Assembly: GCA_902778265.1 (NCBI GenBank)
Contig: CACYXI010000018.1
Location: forward strand, 1-64,000
Source: an uncultured Bacteroidales bacterium
GTDB taxonomy: Bacteria > Bacteroidota > Bacteroidia > Bacteroidales > Bacteroidaceae
Reading direction: 5' to 3'
Length of the DNA: 64,000 bases
The notes under the pieces: generated by a model
What the model was told of the DNA's origin: nothing
Databases searched by the model: none
The model's input: the letters and a program-made list of their open reading frames with translations, nothing else
Made by a program: the position numbers and the translations under genes
Shown: one piece after another, positions 51,373 to 60,725 of the stretch
Position numbering within the stretch: position 1 is the first letter of the stretch
Layout: each line of letters starts with the position of its first letter

Positions 51373-52058
51373 AAAAGATAACAATAGCAATAGACGGCCA
51401 CTCTTCTTGCGGAAAGAGTACAATGGCAAAAGAACTCGCACGCAAATTAGGGTATATCTACGTAGATACAGGTGCTATGTATCGCACAGTCACCCTTTAT
51501 GCCATGCGCAACAATCTGTTCACAACAGACGGCGAAGTCAAGACTGATGAACTTCTGAAGCACATGAACGACATTAAAGTTTCATTCTGCATCAATAAAG
51601 AAACAGGAAGACCTGATGCTTGTCTCAACAACGAATGTGTAGAAAACATCATACGCTCTATTGAGGTCAGCAGTCACGTTTCCAAGATTGCAGCAATACC
51701 TTTCGTTCGTGAAGCAATGGTAGAGCAGCAGAGAAGGATGGGAGCAGAAAAGGGTATTGTAATGGATGGAAGAGACATCGGCACAACAGTCTTCCCTGAT
51801 GCCGAGCTCAAGATATTCGTTACGGCAAGTGCCAAGGTTCGTGCTCAGAGACGCTATGAGGAACTTCAGCAAAAAGGAATGCCAGCTGACTTTGACGAGA
51901 TTCTGAAGAACGTAGAGGAACGCGACTATATCGACTCTCATAGAGAGGTCTCACCATTACGTCAGGCAGAAGACGCAATATTGCTCGACAATAGCGACCT
52001 AACCATTCCACAGCAGAATGAATGGCTGATGCAGCAAGTAGATAAGGCTTTACAATAA
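51369..52058 (+). CDS. cmk: (d)CMP kinase
   Basis: A 229-residue nucleoside monophosphate kinase with P-loop GHSSCGKST (residues 10-18), the CMP-binding [12 protein letters not shown] (about 31-42) and [22 protein letters not shown] (about 132-153), the latter a strong Cmk signature. It phosphorylates CMP and dCMP. Its start overlaps ispH by 4 nt. The stop codon lies inside the loop of a 10-bp hairpin (52044-52069) that may act as a terminator. Confidence 0.95.
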   Translation: MKKITIAIDGHSSCGKSTMAKELARKLGYIYVDTGAMYRTVTLYAMRNNLFTTDGEVKTDELLKHMNDIKVSFCINKETGRPDACLNNECVENIIRSIEVSSHVSKIAAIPFVREAMVEQQRRMGAEKGIVMDGRDIGTTVFPDAELKIFVTASAKVRAQRRYEELQQKGMPADFDEILKNVEERDYIDSHREVSPLRQAEDAILLDNSDLTIPQQNEWLMQQVDKALQ

Positions 52059-52069
52059 CGTAAAGCCTT
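52044..52069 (+). terminator. Hairpin across the cmk stop codon (candidate terminator)
   Basis: AAGGCTTTAC and GTAAAGCCTT form a perfect 10-bp stem with a 6-nt loop containing the stop codon. There is only a weak T tail, so this is a possible terminator or mRNA-end structure. Confidence 0.5.
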
Positions 52070-52118
52070 CCTTCCACAGCCATAGTACCTCCGTTATAAG
52101 TCCGCTTTTCCTCCGTAC

Positions 52119-52151
52119 CAAAGTCGGTGCAAAGTCGGTGCAAAGTCGGTG
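52119..52151. repeat. Three perfect tandem CAAAGTCGGTG units
   Basis: An 11-bp unit repeated three times without mismatch in the 217-nt gap before the HhH protein. A single unit with the same left flank (CCGTAC) occurs at about 33130. The rest of the gap has an ATCGAGTTTG word (near 52175), shared with the hairpin at 40046. Confidence 0.85.
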
Positions 52152-52275
52152 AAGCTTCGTTCTAAGAGCGGAGATTCATCGAGTTTGATTCGGAAGAAGA
52201 GCGAAGACAAAGCGAATTACGAAGGAAGTTCGTAATCCCGATAAAAGCCATCAAATTCACATTATTCTAATACAC

Positions 52276-54297
52276 GTGCGCGCATACATTATTATATTAA
52301 TATCACTATTTCCAATTCTTTCCATGGCACAAGAAAAAGCATGGGAAGAGTACTTTTACGAAATATATGCTATGGAGGAAATAGATGAGACATCAATAGA
52401 AGATGACTACGAGCACCTATGCGAACTTGAATCCTCACCACTAAACATCAACACGCTAAATCCAGAAGATCTATACCTGTTCCCTGGAATAAACAGAGAC
52501 CAGATTGATGATATCATAAAATATCGTGACAGATACGGAGAATTTAGAACTATCGAAGAACTGGCACTAATAGAATCTATCGACAGACCGCTCAGACTAT
52601 TCCTATGCAATTTCATAATTGCCGAACCAACAATAAAGGCAAAATGGTATTCAAGACCTACCCTTGACTCAATAATGAGAAAAGGACACGGAGAACTCAT
52701 GGCAAATACTAACATACCATTATACAACAGGGAAGGTGACAAGAACGGATACCTCGGCTATAAATACAAATACAATATCAAGTTAACGGGAAAATTCTCT
52801 GACAACATCAAATATGGGTTCTGCAGTTCACAAGATGCAGGAGAGCCTCTGTTTGCCAACAAGAACAAATGGGGTACGGACTATTACTCTTATTATATTA
52901 AGGTGAATAATATCGGCAGACTGAAAACGTTTGTGCTTGGGCAATACAAGATCAAATTCGGAATGGGACTAATACAGAACAACTGTTTCGGCTATGGCAA
53001 GCAGATAATGTTGTCTTCAATGAACAACTACGATGCTACCATAACAGCACATGCCTCAAGATCTGATGGAGGACATTTTACCGGATTTGCAAACACTTTG
53101 GACTTAGGCAAGAAAGGTTCAATAAACAAGTGGACTCTCACATCATTCTGGTCATACAGGAAAAAAGATGCCACACTAAACAAAGATGGAAGTATCTCGA
53201 CAATCATAACAAACGGATATCATAGAACACCAACAGAGATGGAGAAAAAGAACAATTCTTCATCTTTAGCTACAGGTGCCCATATCAACTATAAAAGAAA
53301 TGGGCTTTACATAGGAGCATCAATGGTATATGATTGGTTCGACAGACCTCTATATCCTAACTACAAGAACAATCCCAATTCATACAGAACCTACTACGCC
53401 AAGGGTTATGATTTCTGGAATGCGAGTCTTAACTACGGATACATCTCCGGAAAGCTTTCTTTTTCTGGAGAAACAGCAACAGGGTCATGCAACTCTATCG
53501 CAACAATAAACAGCGTAGAAGCAAAGGTAAGTAAAGACATTACTATAAATGCCGTTCAACGTTTCTATTCATATAAATACTACGGAATAAACGCAAAGGC
53601 ATTCAACGATGGAGGATATACGCAAAACGAAAGTGGAATATATGCAGGTATAACATGGATAGCAACAAAGAGAATAACCGTCAAAGCATATTCCGACCTG
53701 TCATATTTTCCTTGGATCAAATACTATACAAGTGGCTCGTCATATTCTTTCGACAATAACCTCTCATTAAAATATAACAAAGACAAATGGACTGTTCAGA
53801 CAAAATACAGATTCAGAATCAGGCAAAGAAACAATTCTGACAAAACATCTATCATCAACAGATATAGCAACAAACTGAGAATATCAGTTCAAAGAGCGAC
53901 TGAAAAAGTATCAACATCAACCATAATCGACCTCTCAAGACTCACTTACACCGGCTACTCATCGCAAGGGTACTCTATATCGCAGAACTTCAGTATCCAA
54001 GCACACAAAAATGCAACTTTTTACGCATTTGCATCATATTTTCAAACTGACGACAGTGAAACGAGCATATATCTTAACGAAAGAAATATTTCCGGCTCTT
54101 ATTCTTCACCTTCTTTTTACGGAAAAGGCATAAGAATTTCGTCAATTGTCAAATCATCGCTAACTCCCAAAGTTATAGTCAATTTCAAAGTTGCTTTAAC
54201 GAAATACTTTAACCGAAATGCGATTTCTTCCGGACTTAGAATGATTAAACATTCGTATCAAACAGACGTTGATTTGAGCGTAAAATACAAATTTTAA
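52276..54297 (+). CDS. Helix-hairpin-helix/outer-membrane beta-barrel fusion protein
   Basis: A 673-residue exported protein starting at GTG, with a signal peptide (cleavage near SMA/Q, residue 18). It has a ComEA-like HhH region (about 50-105; SPLNINTLNPEDLYLFPGINRDQIDDIIKYRDRYGEFRTIEELALIE), followed by a long barrel-like section rich in Tyr, Ser, Asn and Lys, ending in a terminal aromatic strand (DVDLSVKYKF). The HhH part suggests DNA or double-stranded nucleic-acid binding on the periplasmic side of an outer-membrane barrel; such proteins are widespread in Bacteroidetes with no settled role. Base composition is more AT-rich than in the neighbouring genes. Confidence 0.82.
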   Translation: MRAYIIILISLFPILSMAQEKAWEEYFYEIYAMEEIDETSIEDDYEHLCELESSPLNINTLNPEDLYLFPGINRDQIDDIIKYRDRYGEFRTIEELALIESIDRPLRLFLCNFIIAEPTIKAKWYSRPTLDSIMRKGHGELMANTNIPLYNREGDKNGYLGYKYKYNIKLTGKFSDNIKYGFCSSQDAGEPLFANKNKWGTDYYSYYIKVNNIGRLKTFVLGQYKIKFGMGLIQNNCFGYGKQIMLSSMNNYDATITAHASRSDGGHFTGFANTLDLGKKGSINKWTLTSFWSYRKKDATLNKDGSISTIITNGYHRTPTEMEKKNNSSSLATGAHINYKRNGLYIGASMVYDWFDRPLYPNYKNNPNSYRTYYAKGYDFWNASLNYGYISGKLSFSGETATGSCNSIATINSVEAKVSKDITINAVQRFYSYKYYGINAKAFNDGGYTQNESGIYAGITWIATKRITVKAYSDLSYFPWIKYYTSGSSYSFDNNLSLKYNKDKWTVQTKYRFRIRQRNNSDKTSIINRYSNKLRISVQRATEKVSTSTIIDLSRLTYTGYSSQGYSISQNFSIQAHKNATFYAFASYFQTDDSETSIYLNERNISGSYSSPSFYGKGIRISSIVKSSLTPKVIVNFKVALTKYFNRNAISSGLRMIKHSYQTDVDLSVKYKF

Positions 54298-54379
54298 CAT
54301 AAAAAAACGGCATTTTTGAATTAAAATATGATAAAAATCACTTTTTTTGCTTTTTTTTGATGAAAAATTGCAAGAATAT

Positions 54380-54410
54380 TTTGTGGTTTAGCAAAAATAT
54401 ATTACTTTTG
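54380..54410 (+). promoter_or_regulatory. Promoter of the OmpA-family gene
   Basis: TTTG (54380-54383), 19 nt, TACTTTTG (54403-54410), with a leader of about 70 nt. Confidence 0.8.
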
Positions 54411-54485
54411 CAACAAATATCCAGATGAAGGAAACTACAATCTAGGGTTAATTGCATGATATAAACAATTAAAATCATAAACGAA

Positions 54486-55649
54486 ATGAAAAAGTTTTTC
54501 TTAATGCTTGCTGTTGCAGCATCAGCTATGTCTGCATCAGCGCAGGAGCCAAAGAGCGGATTTGCTGACGCTAAGTTCTGGGACAACTGGTATCTTGGTG
54601 CAAGAGGCGGCGTAGGTTCTATGACTAAAAACCAGGCAGTCCTGAAGAACCTGAATCCAGAATTGGGTCTCCGCTTTGGTAAATGGTTTACTCCAAGTGT
54701 AGGTCTCTCTGCTGAGGGTAATTTCCTCTTCGGCAACAAAGCACGTGGTCATCAGCTCACAGACCCATCTCTGTTCCACGCAATGCAGGCTCACCTCCTC
54801 GGTACAATCAACTTCTCTAACGCATTTGGCGGCTACACTGGCACACCACGTTCATTTGAGGTTATCGGTCTTGCTGGTATTGGTATGACCCACAACTTTG
54901 GTACAAAGAAAGAGTTGGGTACTGACATTCAGCTCAACATGCTGAGTTCAAAGTTCGGTCTTGACTTTGCTTGGAATTTCGGCAGCGAAAAGGAATGGCA
55001 GTTCTATGTTGAGCCAGCTATTGTATATGAGCTTGCTGGTGCAAAGAAGAACCAAAAGATTCAGTACAACTCAAACTACTCAAACCTCGAGCTTAGTGTT
55101 GGTGTGAACTACTACTTCAAGACAAGCAATGGCACTCACCATTTCCTCAACATCACAGAGTGTGACCAGCGTGAGATTGACGCTCTGAACAACACAATCA
55201 ACAGCCTCCGCGACAAGAACGCTGCAGATCAGGCTAAGATTGCTCAGCTCCAGGCAGAGATTGCACGTCTCCAGAAGGCACTCAAGGACTGCGAGAACAA
55301 GCCAGCTCCAGAAGCAACTTACGAGACTCCAACAATCCCATCTGTATTCTACAATGTTAACAAGTCTCTCATCACAAAGCAGCAGGCTGAGAACGTTGCA
55401 GTTGCAGCACAGATTCTGAAGAACCACCCAGAGCTCAAGCTCAACATCAAGGGTTATGCTTCACCAGAGGGCAAGGCTAAGAAGAATCAGGAACTCTCTG
55501 TTCGTCGTGCTAACGCAGTTAAGGATCTCCTCATCAAGAAGTACGGTATCGAGGAAAGCCGTATCACAGCTGAGGGTTGCGGTACTACAAAGGACAAGTA
55601 CGAGACCTACGAGAACAACCGCGTAGCTATGCTGTTCTTCGAGAAGTAA
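54486..55649 (+). CDS. OmpA family outer-membrane protein
   Basis: A 387-residue protein: signal peptide (ending ASA/Q, residue 19), an eight-stranded barrel domain (about 30-220), a short coiled coil (about 232-268, with heptad-like DKNAADQAKIAQLQAEIARLQKAL) and a C-terminal OmpA peptidoglycan-binding domain (about 280-387; LNIKGYASPEGKAKKNQELSVRRANAVKDLL). Codon bias is very strong, so expression should be high. It sits directly before the gld operon, but a terminator (55671) and the operon's own start separate them. Confidence 0.93.
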   Translation: MKKFFLMLAVAASAMSASAQEPKSGFADAKFWDNWYLGARGGVGSMTKNQAVLKNLNPELGLRFGKWFTPSVGLSAEGNFLFGNKARGHQLTDPSLFHAMQAHLLGTINFSNAFGGYTGTPRSFEVIGLAGIGMTHNFGTKKELGTDIQLNMLSSKFGLDFAWNFGSEKEWQFYVEPAIVYELAGAKKNQKIQYNSNYSNLELSVGVNYYFKTSNGTHHFLNITECDQREIDALNNTINSLRDKNAADQAKIAQLQAEIARLQKALKDCENKPAPEATYETPTIPSVFYNVNKSLITKQQAENVAVAAQILKNHPELKLNIKGYASPEGKAKKNQELSVRRANAVKDLLIKKYGIEESRITAEGCGTTKDKYETYENNRVAMLFFEK

Positions 55650-55670
55650 TTAAAACTCAACTAAATAAGA

Positions 55671-55704
55671 AAAAGCTTCATCCTAATAGGGTGGAGCTTT
55701 TTTT
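55671..55704 (+). terminator. Terminator of the OmpA-family gene
   Basis: AAAAGCTTCATCC and GGGTGGAGCTTTTTTT form a stem with one G-T and one mismatch around a 5-nt loop, ending in a run of T. Confidence 0.88.
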
Positions 55705-55748
55705 CATGCCCTTTTGTAATAAAAAAGGATAATTTTCGTTATATAAAA

Positions 55749-56693
55749 GTGAAAACAAATAGAATAGTGATAATCATGCTCATAGCCATGGCGCTGGTCT
55801 CAACAAAAGTCAGAGCCCAATATGACGTATATTTTTCTCACTATTTCGACATGCAGACATCGTTCAATCCTGCCGCCGCCGGATTATTCGACAAACTGAA
55901 CATCAATGCATCCTACGCAATGAGCATGGTAGGGTACGAGAACAGTCCACAGACAGCATATATATCTGCCGACATGCCATTCAACGCACTAAACACTCGA
56001 AATGGTGTTGGTGTCAGTTTTATGAACGATAGCAGAGGTTTGTTTTCCAGGCAACAGATAAACGCGCAGTACAGCTATCAGAGGAAATTCGCAGATGGTC
56101 GTCTGGCAATAGGCGTTCAAGCAGGATTGCTGAGTGAGGCATTCAAAGGTTCTAAGGCGGATGTACGAGACACCGGCGATCCAGTATTCAAGAATAGCGA
56201 CATCAATGGTAACGCCATAGACTTTGCCTTCGGACTTCATTACAGTCACGAACAATGGTATGTAGGAATATCTGGTCAGCATCTAACATCACCAACGGTT
56301 GAACTTGGCGAAACAAACGAAATCAACATAGATCCCTCGCTATACGCAACCGGCGGATACAACTTCAAACTAAACAACCCGCTTTTCTCCGTAGCAACAT
56401 CAGCATACGTAATGACCGACCTTGTTGGATATAGAGGGGAACTTACCGCACGATTGATATACAACTACGAAGGTAGGACAATGAGTGCAGGAGTAGGATA
56501 TTCCCCGAAGAACTCCACGACAATATATCTCGCAGGAAGTTTCCACGGAATAATGTTAGGTTATAGCTACGACCTGTTTACAAACGGAATCAATATAGAA
56601 AATGGTTCACACGAACTATTCATCGGATATCAGACAGATATCAACTTCATGCCTAAAGGAAAGAACAGGCATCAAAGTGTAAGACATCTATAA
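55749..56693 (+). CDS. porP: PorP/SprF family T9SS outer-membrane protein
   Basis: A 314-residue protein starting at GTG, with a signal peptide (cleavage near VRA/Q, residue 24). It opens with the family-defining YDVYFSHYFDMQTSFNPAAAGLF, followed by a barrel. PorP/SprF proteins dock to the T9SS or anchor secreted proteins. It is the first gene of the porP-gldK-gldL-gldM-gldN operon, with 7 nt to gldK. Paralogues are common; the operon position supports this being the core PorP. Confidence 0.92.
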   Translation: MKTNRIVIIMLIAMALVSTKVRAQYDVYFSHYFDMQTSFNPAAAGLFDKLNINASYAMSMVGYENSPQTAYISADMPFNALNTRNGVGVSFMNDSRGLFSRQQINAQYSYQRKFADGRLAIGVQAGLLSEAFKGSKADVRDTGDPVFKNSDINGNAIDFAFGLHYSHEQWYVGISGQHLTSPTVELGETNEINIDPSLYATGGYNFKLNNPLFSVATSAYVMTDLVGYRGELTARLIYNYEGRTMSAGVGYSPKNSTTIYLAGSFHGIMLGYSYDLFTNGINIENGSHELFIGYQTDINFMPKGKNRHQSVRHL

Positions 56694-56700
56694 TAAAGAT

Positions 56701-58158
56701 ATGAAGATAAGAAATATTATATTTGCACTTGCGATTACCAATGCGGTTTTCCTTCTCTCATCTTGCTTTGGAGGTAAGATGGCATCCTCTGCATTAGGAG
56801 GAGAAGTGACAGGTGTTGGCAACGGACGAGGATTCACCGAGCCAACTCCATACGGAATGACAATGGTAAATCGCGGTTCTCTAAAGATGGGTATCGACAA
56901 AAGCGATTCTCTATGGGGAAATGTTGCCCCCGTCAAGGATATCAGCGTTGATGGATTCTGGATGGACGAGACAGAGGTCAGCAATTCCAAATACCGTCAG
57001 TTCGTGATGTGGGTACGCGACAGTATTCTCCGTACCCGACTTGCAGATCCTGCATACGGAGGTGATGAGACCTACCTTATCACGGAAGATCAGAACCACG
57101 ACCCTATTCCACCAAGAATCAACTGGAAGAAGCCATTACCACGCAAGCCAAATGAAGATCAGCAGCGTGCATACGAGAGTCTATACATAACGAATCCCGT
57201 AACAGGAGAAAAGCTCATCGATGCCTCACAACTCATATACCGATATGAGGTTTACGACTATACAACAGCAGCACTTCGCCGAAACCGTATCAAGCCGGAA
57301 GAGCGAAATCTCAATACCGACATAGCCGTAAATCCAGACGAGGTCGTAATGATAACAAAGGATACGGCTTATATCAACGATGAAGGTAAGATCATAAGAG
57401 AGGCTATCAACCGTCCGCTATCTGGACCTTGGGACTTCCTCAACACATACATCGTAAATGTATATCCTGACACGACATGCTGGGTGAATGACTTCCCAAA
57501 CTCCGACAACGAGATATATCTTCGCAATTATTTCAGCAACCCAACCTACAACGACTACCCTGTTGTTGGTGTTACATGGGAACAGGCAAACGCATTCTGC
57601 GCATGGCGTACCGACTTCCTTCTCAAAGGACTTTCTGGTCAGGCAAAATATATCCAACGCTATCGTCTGCCTTCTGAAGCAGAATGGGAATATGCTGCAC
57701 GTGGAAAAGATGGTACAGAGTTCCCTTGGGAAAACCCAGACGTTAAGAACGGCGATGGTTGCTTCTACGCAAACTTCAAGCCCGACAGAGGTAACTACAC
57801 CAAGGATGGCAACCTCATAACCTCAAAGACTGGCATATACTCACCAAACAGCAACGGTCTTTACGACATGGCTGGAAATGTGGCTGAATGGACTTCCACT
57901 ATCTATACAGAGGCAGGTGTAGAGGCGATGAACGACCTCAATCCAAAGCTTGAGTATAATGCAGCGACAGAAGATCCATACCGTCTGAAGAAGAAGAGCG
58001 TAAGAGGCGGTTCATGGAAAGACCCAGAGAGCTTCATCCGCTCGGCATGGCGCTCATGGGAATATCAGAATCAGCCAAGGGCATATATCGGATTCCGTTG
58101 CGTCCGCTCATTAGCAAGTCCTGCAAGCCAGAATGGCAAGGGCAAAAAGAAAAGATAA
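56701..58158 (+). CDS. gldK: T9SS ring lipoprotein GldK/PorK
   Basis: The 485-residue lipoprotein has a lipobox ending at Cys22 (L-L-S-S-C) and a formylglycine-generating-enzyme-like (FGE-sulfatase) domain from about residue 55 to 475, including VDGFWMDETEVSNSKYRQF, WEQANAFCAWR and the C-terminal RGGSWKDPESFIRSAWR...IGFRCVRS. In the T9SS, GldK/PorK and GldN/PorN form a ring under the outer membrane. It lacks the enzymatic role of FGE proteins. It is 51 nt from gldL. Confidence 0.95.
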   Translation: MKIRNIIFALAITNAVFLLSSCFGGKMASSALGGEVTGVGNGRGFTEPTPYGMTMVNRGSLKMGIDKSDSLWGNVAPVKDISVDGFWMDETEVSNSKYRQFVMWVRDSILRTRLADPAYGGDETYLITEDQNHDPIPPRINWKKPLPRKPNEDQQRAYESLYITNPVTGEKLIDASQLIYRYEVYDYTTAALRRNRIKPEERNLNTDIAVNPDEVVMITKDTAYINDEGKIIREAINRPLSGPWDFLNTYIVNVYPDTTCWVNDFPNSDNEIYLRNYFSNPTYNDYPVVGVTWEQANAFCAWRTDFLLKGLSGQAKYIQRYRLPSEAEWEYAARGKDGTEFPWENPDVKNGDGCFYANFKPDRGNYTKDGNLITSKTGIYSPNSNGLYDMAGNVAEWTSTIYTEAGVEAMNDLNPKLEYNAATEDPYRLKKKSVRGGSWKDPESFIRSAWRSWEYQNQPRAYIGFRCVRSLASPASQNGKGKKKR

Positions 58159-58209
58159 ATATATAATTACGAATTACGACTTTCGAATTATAAACAACTA
58201 TCTGAAAAT

Positions 58210-59127
58210 ATGGCAAAATACAGTAAATACAACATAGTATATCAGCTTCAGAAATGGATGGATAGCGTAGCAGGTCAGACCTTCATGAACTACGCCTATT
58301 CATGGGGTGCTGCAGTCGTTATCCTCGGAACTCTCTTCAAGCTCACCCACCTTCCTGGAGCCAACTTTATGCTCTTCCTCGGAATGGGAACTGAGGTGTT
58401 CGTGTTCTTCATCTCCGCTTTCGACCGTCCTTTCGACAAGACTCAGGAAGGTCGCAACCTTGCAACTGACACAGAACTGGCAGCCGCTCTTGCAGCTCAA
58501 ACAGCTATAGAAGAAGGGATAAGCGTAAGCCCAACCTCAGAAAACATAGCAGCTGCTACTGCGACATCAGGCAACGCTGGCACTTCTCCAGTATCACAGA
58601 TATCTGGTGGAACCATCATTATCGGAGGTGGCACTATCGGCGGAGGAGCATCTTCACCATACGTACCTCAGCAAACATCCGTTTCTCAGCAAGCATCTGT
58701 TTCTCAACCATCTTCCGAAGCAATATCATTTGCTTCAAGCGGTTCTGAAAAGCAGCCTGAAACCGCCGTTTCTACTCCGCAGATCGGCACACCTTCACCT
58801 GCCGTTACTCCTGAAACCGCTCAGGCTATGGAACAGGCAACATCAACATACGTTGACCGCCTCAACGAGCTTAACGAACTCCTTCTCAAGATTGGAGCTG
58901 TTAGCGAGCGTCTATCTATCGACTCACAGGAAATGGAGAACCTCAACCGCACACTTACGGGTATTGCACGTGTCTATGAGATGCAGCTCAAGGCCGCTTC
59001 ACAGCAAATTACAACCCAAGACGAGATTAATGCAGAGACACGCAAGATGGCTGATGAAATCAAGGAACTCAACGCGGTATATGCTCGTATGATCGATGCT
59101 ATGACTGTTAACATTCCAAAGCAGTAA
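58210..59127 (+). CDS. gldL: T9SS inner-membrane motor protein GldL/PorL
   Basis: The 305-residue protein has two closely spaced N-terminal membrane helices (about 29-50 and 52-72; GAAVVILGTLFKLTHLPGANFMLFLGMGTEVFVFFI, with a membrane-embedded Glu near 62 typical of the proton channel). A Ser/Thr/Gly/Gln-rich linker (about 95-215) and a C-terminal coiled-coil region follow. With GldM it forms the proton-powered motor of the T9SS. The low-complexity linker is longer than in many relatives. It is followed by gldM after 47 nt containing a TTAATTATT word. Confidence 0.93.
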   Translation: MAKYSKYNIVYQLQKWMDSVAGQTFMNYAYSWGAAVVILGTLFKLTHLPGANFMLFLGMGTEVFVFFISAFDRPFDKTQEGRNLATDTELAAALAAQTAIEEGISVSPTSENIAAATATSGNAGTSPVSQISGGTIIIGGGTIGGGASSPYVPQQTSVSQQASVSQPSSEAISFASSGSEKQPETAVSTPQIGTPSPAVTPETAQAMEQATSTYVDRLNELNELLLKIGAVSERLSIDSQEMENLNRTLTGIARVYEMQLKAASQQITTQDEINAETRKMADEIKELNAVYARMIDAMTVNIPKQ

Positions 59128-59128
59128 T

Positions 59129-59168
59129 TTGCATCCTATTAATTATTAACTGTTAATTATTAATTGCA
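59129..59168. repeat. Short TTAATTATTAACTGTTAATTATTAA word stretch before gldM
   Basis: A 30-nt tract dominated by TTAATTATTAA words, with a central GTTAAC-like palindrome ending 7 nt before the GTG start of gldM. It is another word-type palindrome in a gap. Confidence 0.65.
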
Positions 59169-59174
59169 TAACCT

Positions 59175-60725
59175 GTGGCAATAAAGAAGAAACCGGTTTC
59201 TCCACGCCAGAAGATGATCAATCTGATGTATGTGGTCCTCATGGCTATGCTGGCGATGAATATCTCCAGCGAGGTGCTTGATGGCTTCAGCATCGTAGAT
59301 GCAAGTCTAATGCAATCAACGGCAAACACAGAGAAACAGAACACCACAATATACGATGACTTTGAGACACAACTCAAGGCTAACCCTCAGAAGGTCAAGG
59401 AATGGTTTGATAAGGCAACACTCGTAAAGCGAATGAGTGATTCCCTTTACAACTATGCCCAACAACTGAAGGTGGAAATCGTGAAAGATGCCGACGGCTC
59501 AGATGGTGATGTCAACAATATCGAAAGAGTTGACGACCTTGAGGCTGCAAATCACATTATGCTTGCGCCTGGTACAGGACAGGGTGCAAAGCTTCGCAAG
59601 GCAATAGACAACTATCGTGAGCAGATGCTGACTATGATAACCGATGAAGACAAGCGAAAGGTCATAGCAAGCAATCTCACTACAAAGATAACAGGGCGCA
59701 GAAATCCCCTCAACAAGAACTGGGAGGAGTATATGTTTGAAGGTATGCCTGTTGCAGCTGCCATCACCATGCTCTCAAAGCTCCAGAGCGACATCCGATA
59801 TGCAGAGGGCGAGGTACTTCACAATCTCGTAAGCAATATCGACGTTAAGGATATCCGCGTAAACAAGCTTTCTGCCTTCGTTATCCCTAACGCACAGACA
59901 GTAGTAAGAGGCGATAAGTTCTCAGCAAAGATTGTAATGGCGGCAGTAGATACCACACAGCAGCCACAGATTTTCATAGGCGGTCACGAGGTTAACCTCA
60001 ACAACAGCACCTACGAGTTTGTTGCAAGCAAGACTGGCGACTTCACCCTATCTGGCTATATGACCGTACAGAATGGTGGTGGCGAGATTATCCGTCGCGA
60101 CTTTGAGCAGAAATATACCGTCGTAGATCCTTCTGCTACCGTTTCTGCCACGATGATGAACGTGCTCTATGCAGGTTACTCAAACCCAGTAAGCGTCTCT
60201 ATACCTGGAGTACCACTTAATAAGGTGAGCGCAACAATGACAGGCGGCTCATTTACTCCTGTAGGACCGGGCAAGTACATTGCCCGACCAACCGCCGTTG
60301 GAAAGGACGTGACAATCTCTGTTGCAAGCACACAGACGGGCAAGCCTGTTCAGATGGGACAGTTCACATTCCGCGTTCGCAAGCTTCCTGATCCAACGCC
60401 ATACATCCTCGTAGGCGATAACCGTTTCCGTGGTGGTGGTCTTGCAAAGGCTTCACTCCTTGGCGCAACAGGCATCAAGGCAGCTATCGACGACGGACTT
60501 CTCGACATAGAGTTCAAGGTGACAGGCTTTGAGGCTGTCTTCTTCGACAATATGGGTAATGCCGTTCCTATCGTGAGCGAAGGAGCTTCATTCTCCGCAC
60601 GACAGATGGATACTTTCCGCAAGTTGTCACGCTCAAAGCGCTTCTACATCTCAAAGGTAAAAGCGATAGGTCCTGACGGAATCCTACGCACACTACCGAC
60701 CTCTATGGAGGTAATAATCAAATAA
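59175..60725 (+). CDS. gldM: T9SS periplasmic motor protein GldM/PorM
   Basis: The 516-residue protein starts at GTG with MAIKKKPVSPRQKMINLMYVVLMAMLAMNISSEVLDGF, the near-invariant GldM beginning with one membrane helix (about 13-33). It has four periplasmic domains (D1-D4) behind it, including a C-terminal domain with FRVRKLPDPTPYILVGDNRFRGGGL. GldM transmits motor rotation from GldL to the GldK/N ring. Use of GTG for such a conserved start is unusual but is supported by the conserved first residues. It overlaps gldN by 1 nt (TAATG). Confidence 0.95.
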   Translation: MAIKKKPVSPRQKMINLMYVVLMAMLAMNISSEVLDGFSIVDASLMQSTANTEKQNTTIYDDFETQLKANPQKVKEWFDKATLVKRMSDSLYNYAQQLKVEIVKDADGSDGDVNNIERVDDLEAANHIMLAPGTGQGAKLRKAIDNYREQMLTMITDEDKRKVIASNLTTKITGRRNPLNKNWEEYMFEGMPVAAAITMLSKLQSDIRYAEGEVLHNLVSNIDVKDIRVNKLSAFVIPNAQTVVRGDKFSAKIVMAAVDTTQQPQIFIGGHEVNLNNSTYEFVASKTGDFTLSGYMTVQNGGGEIIRRDFEQKYTVVDPSATVSATMMNVLYAGYSNPVSVSIPGVPLNKVSATMTGGSFTPVGPGKYIARPTAVGKDVTISVASTQTGKPVQMGQFTFRVRKLPDPTPYILVGDNRFRGGGLAKASLLGATGIKAAIDDGLLDIEFKVTGFEAVFFDNMGNAVPIVSEGASFSARQMDTFRKLSRSKRFYISKVKAIGPDGILRTLPTSMEVIIK

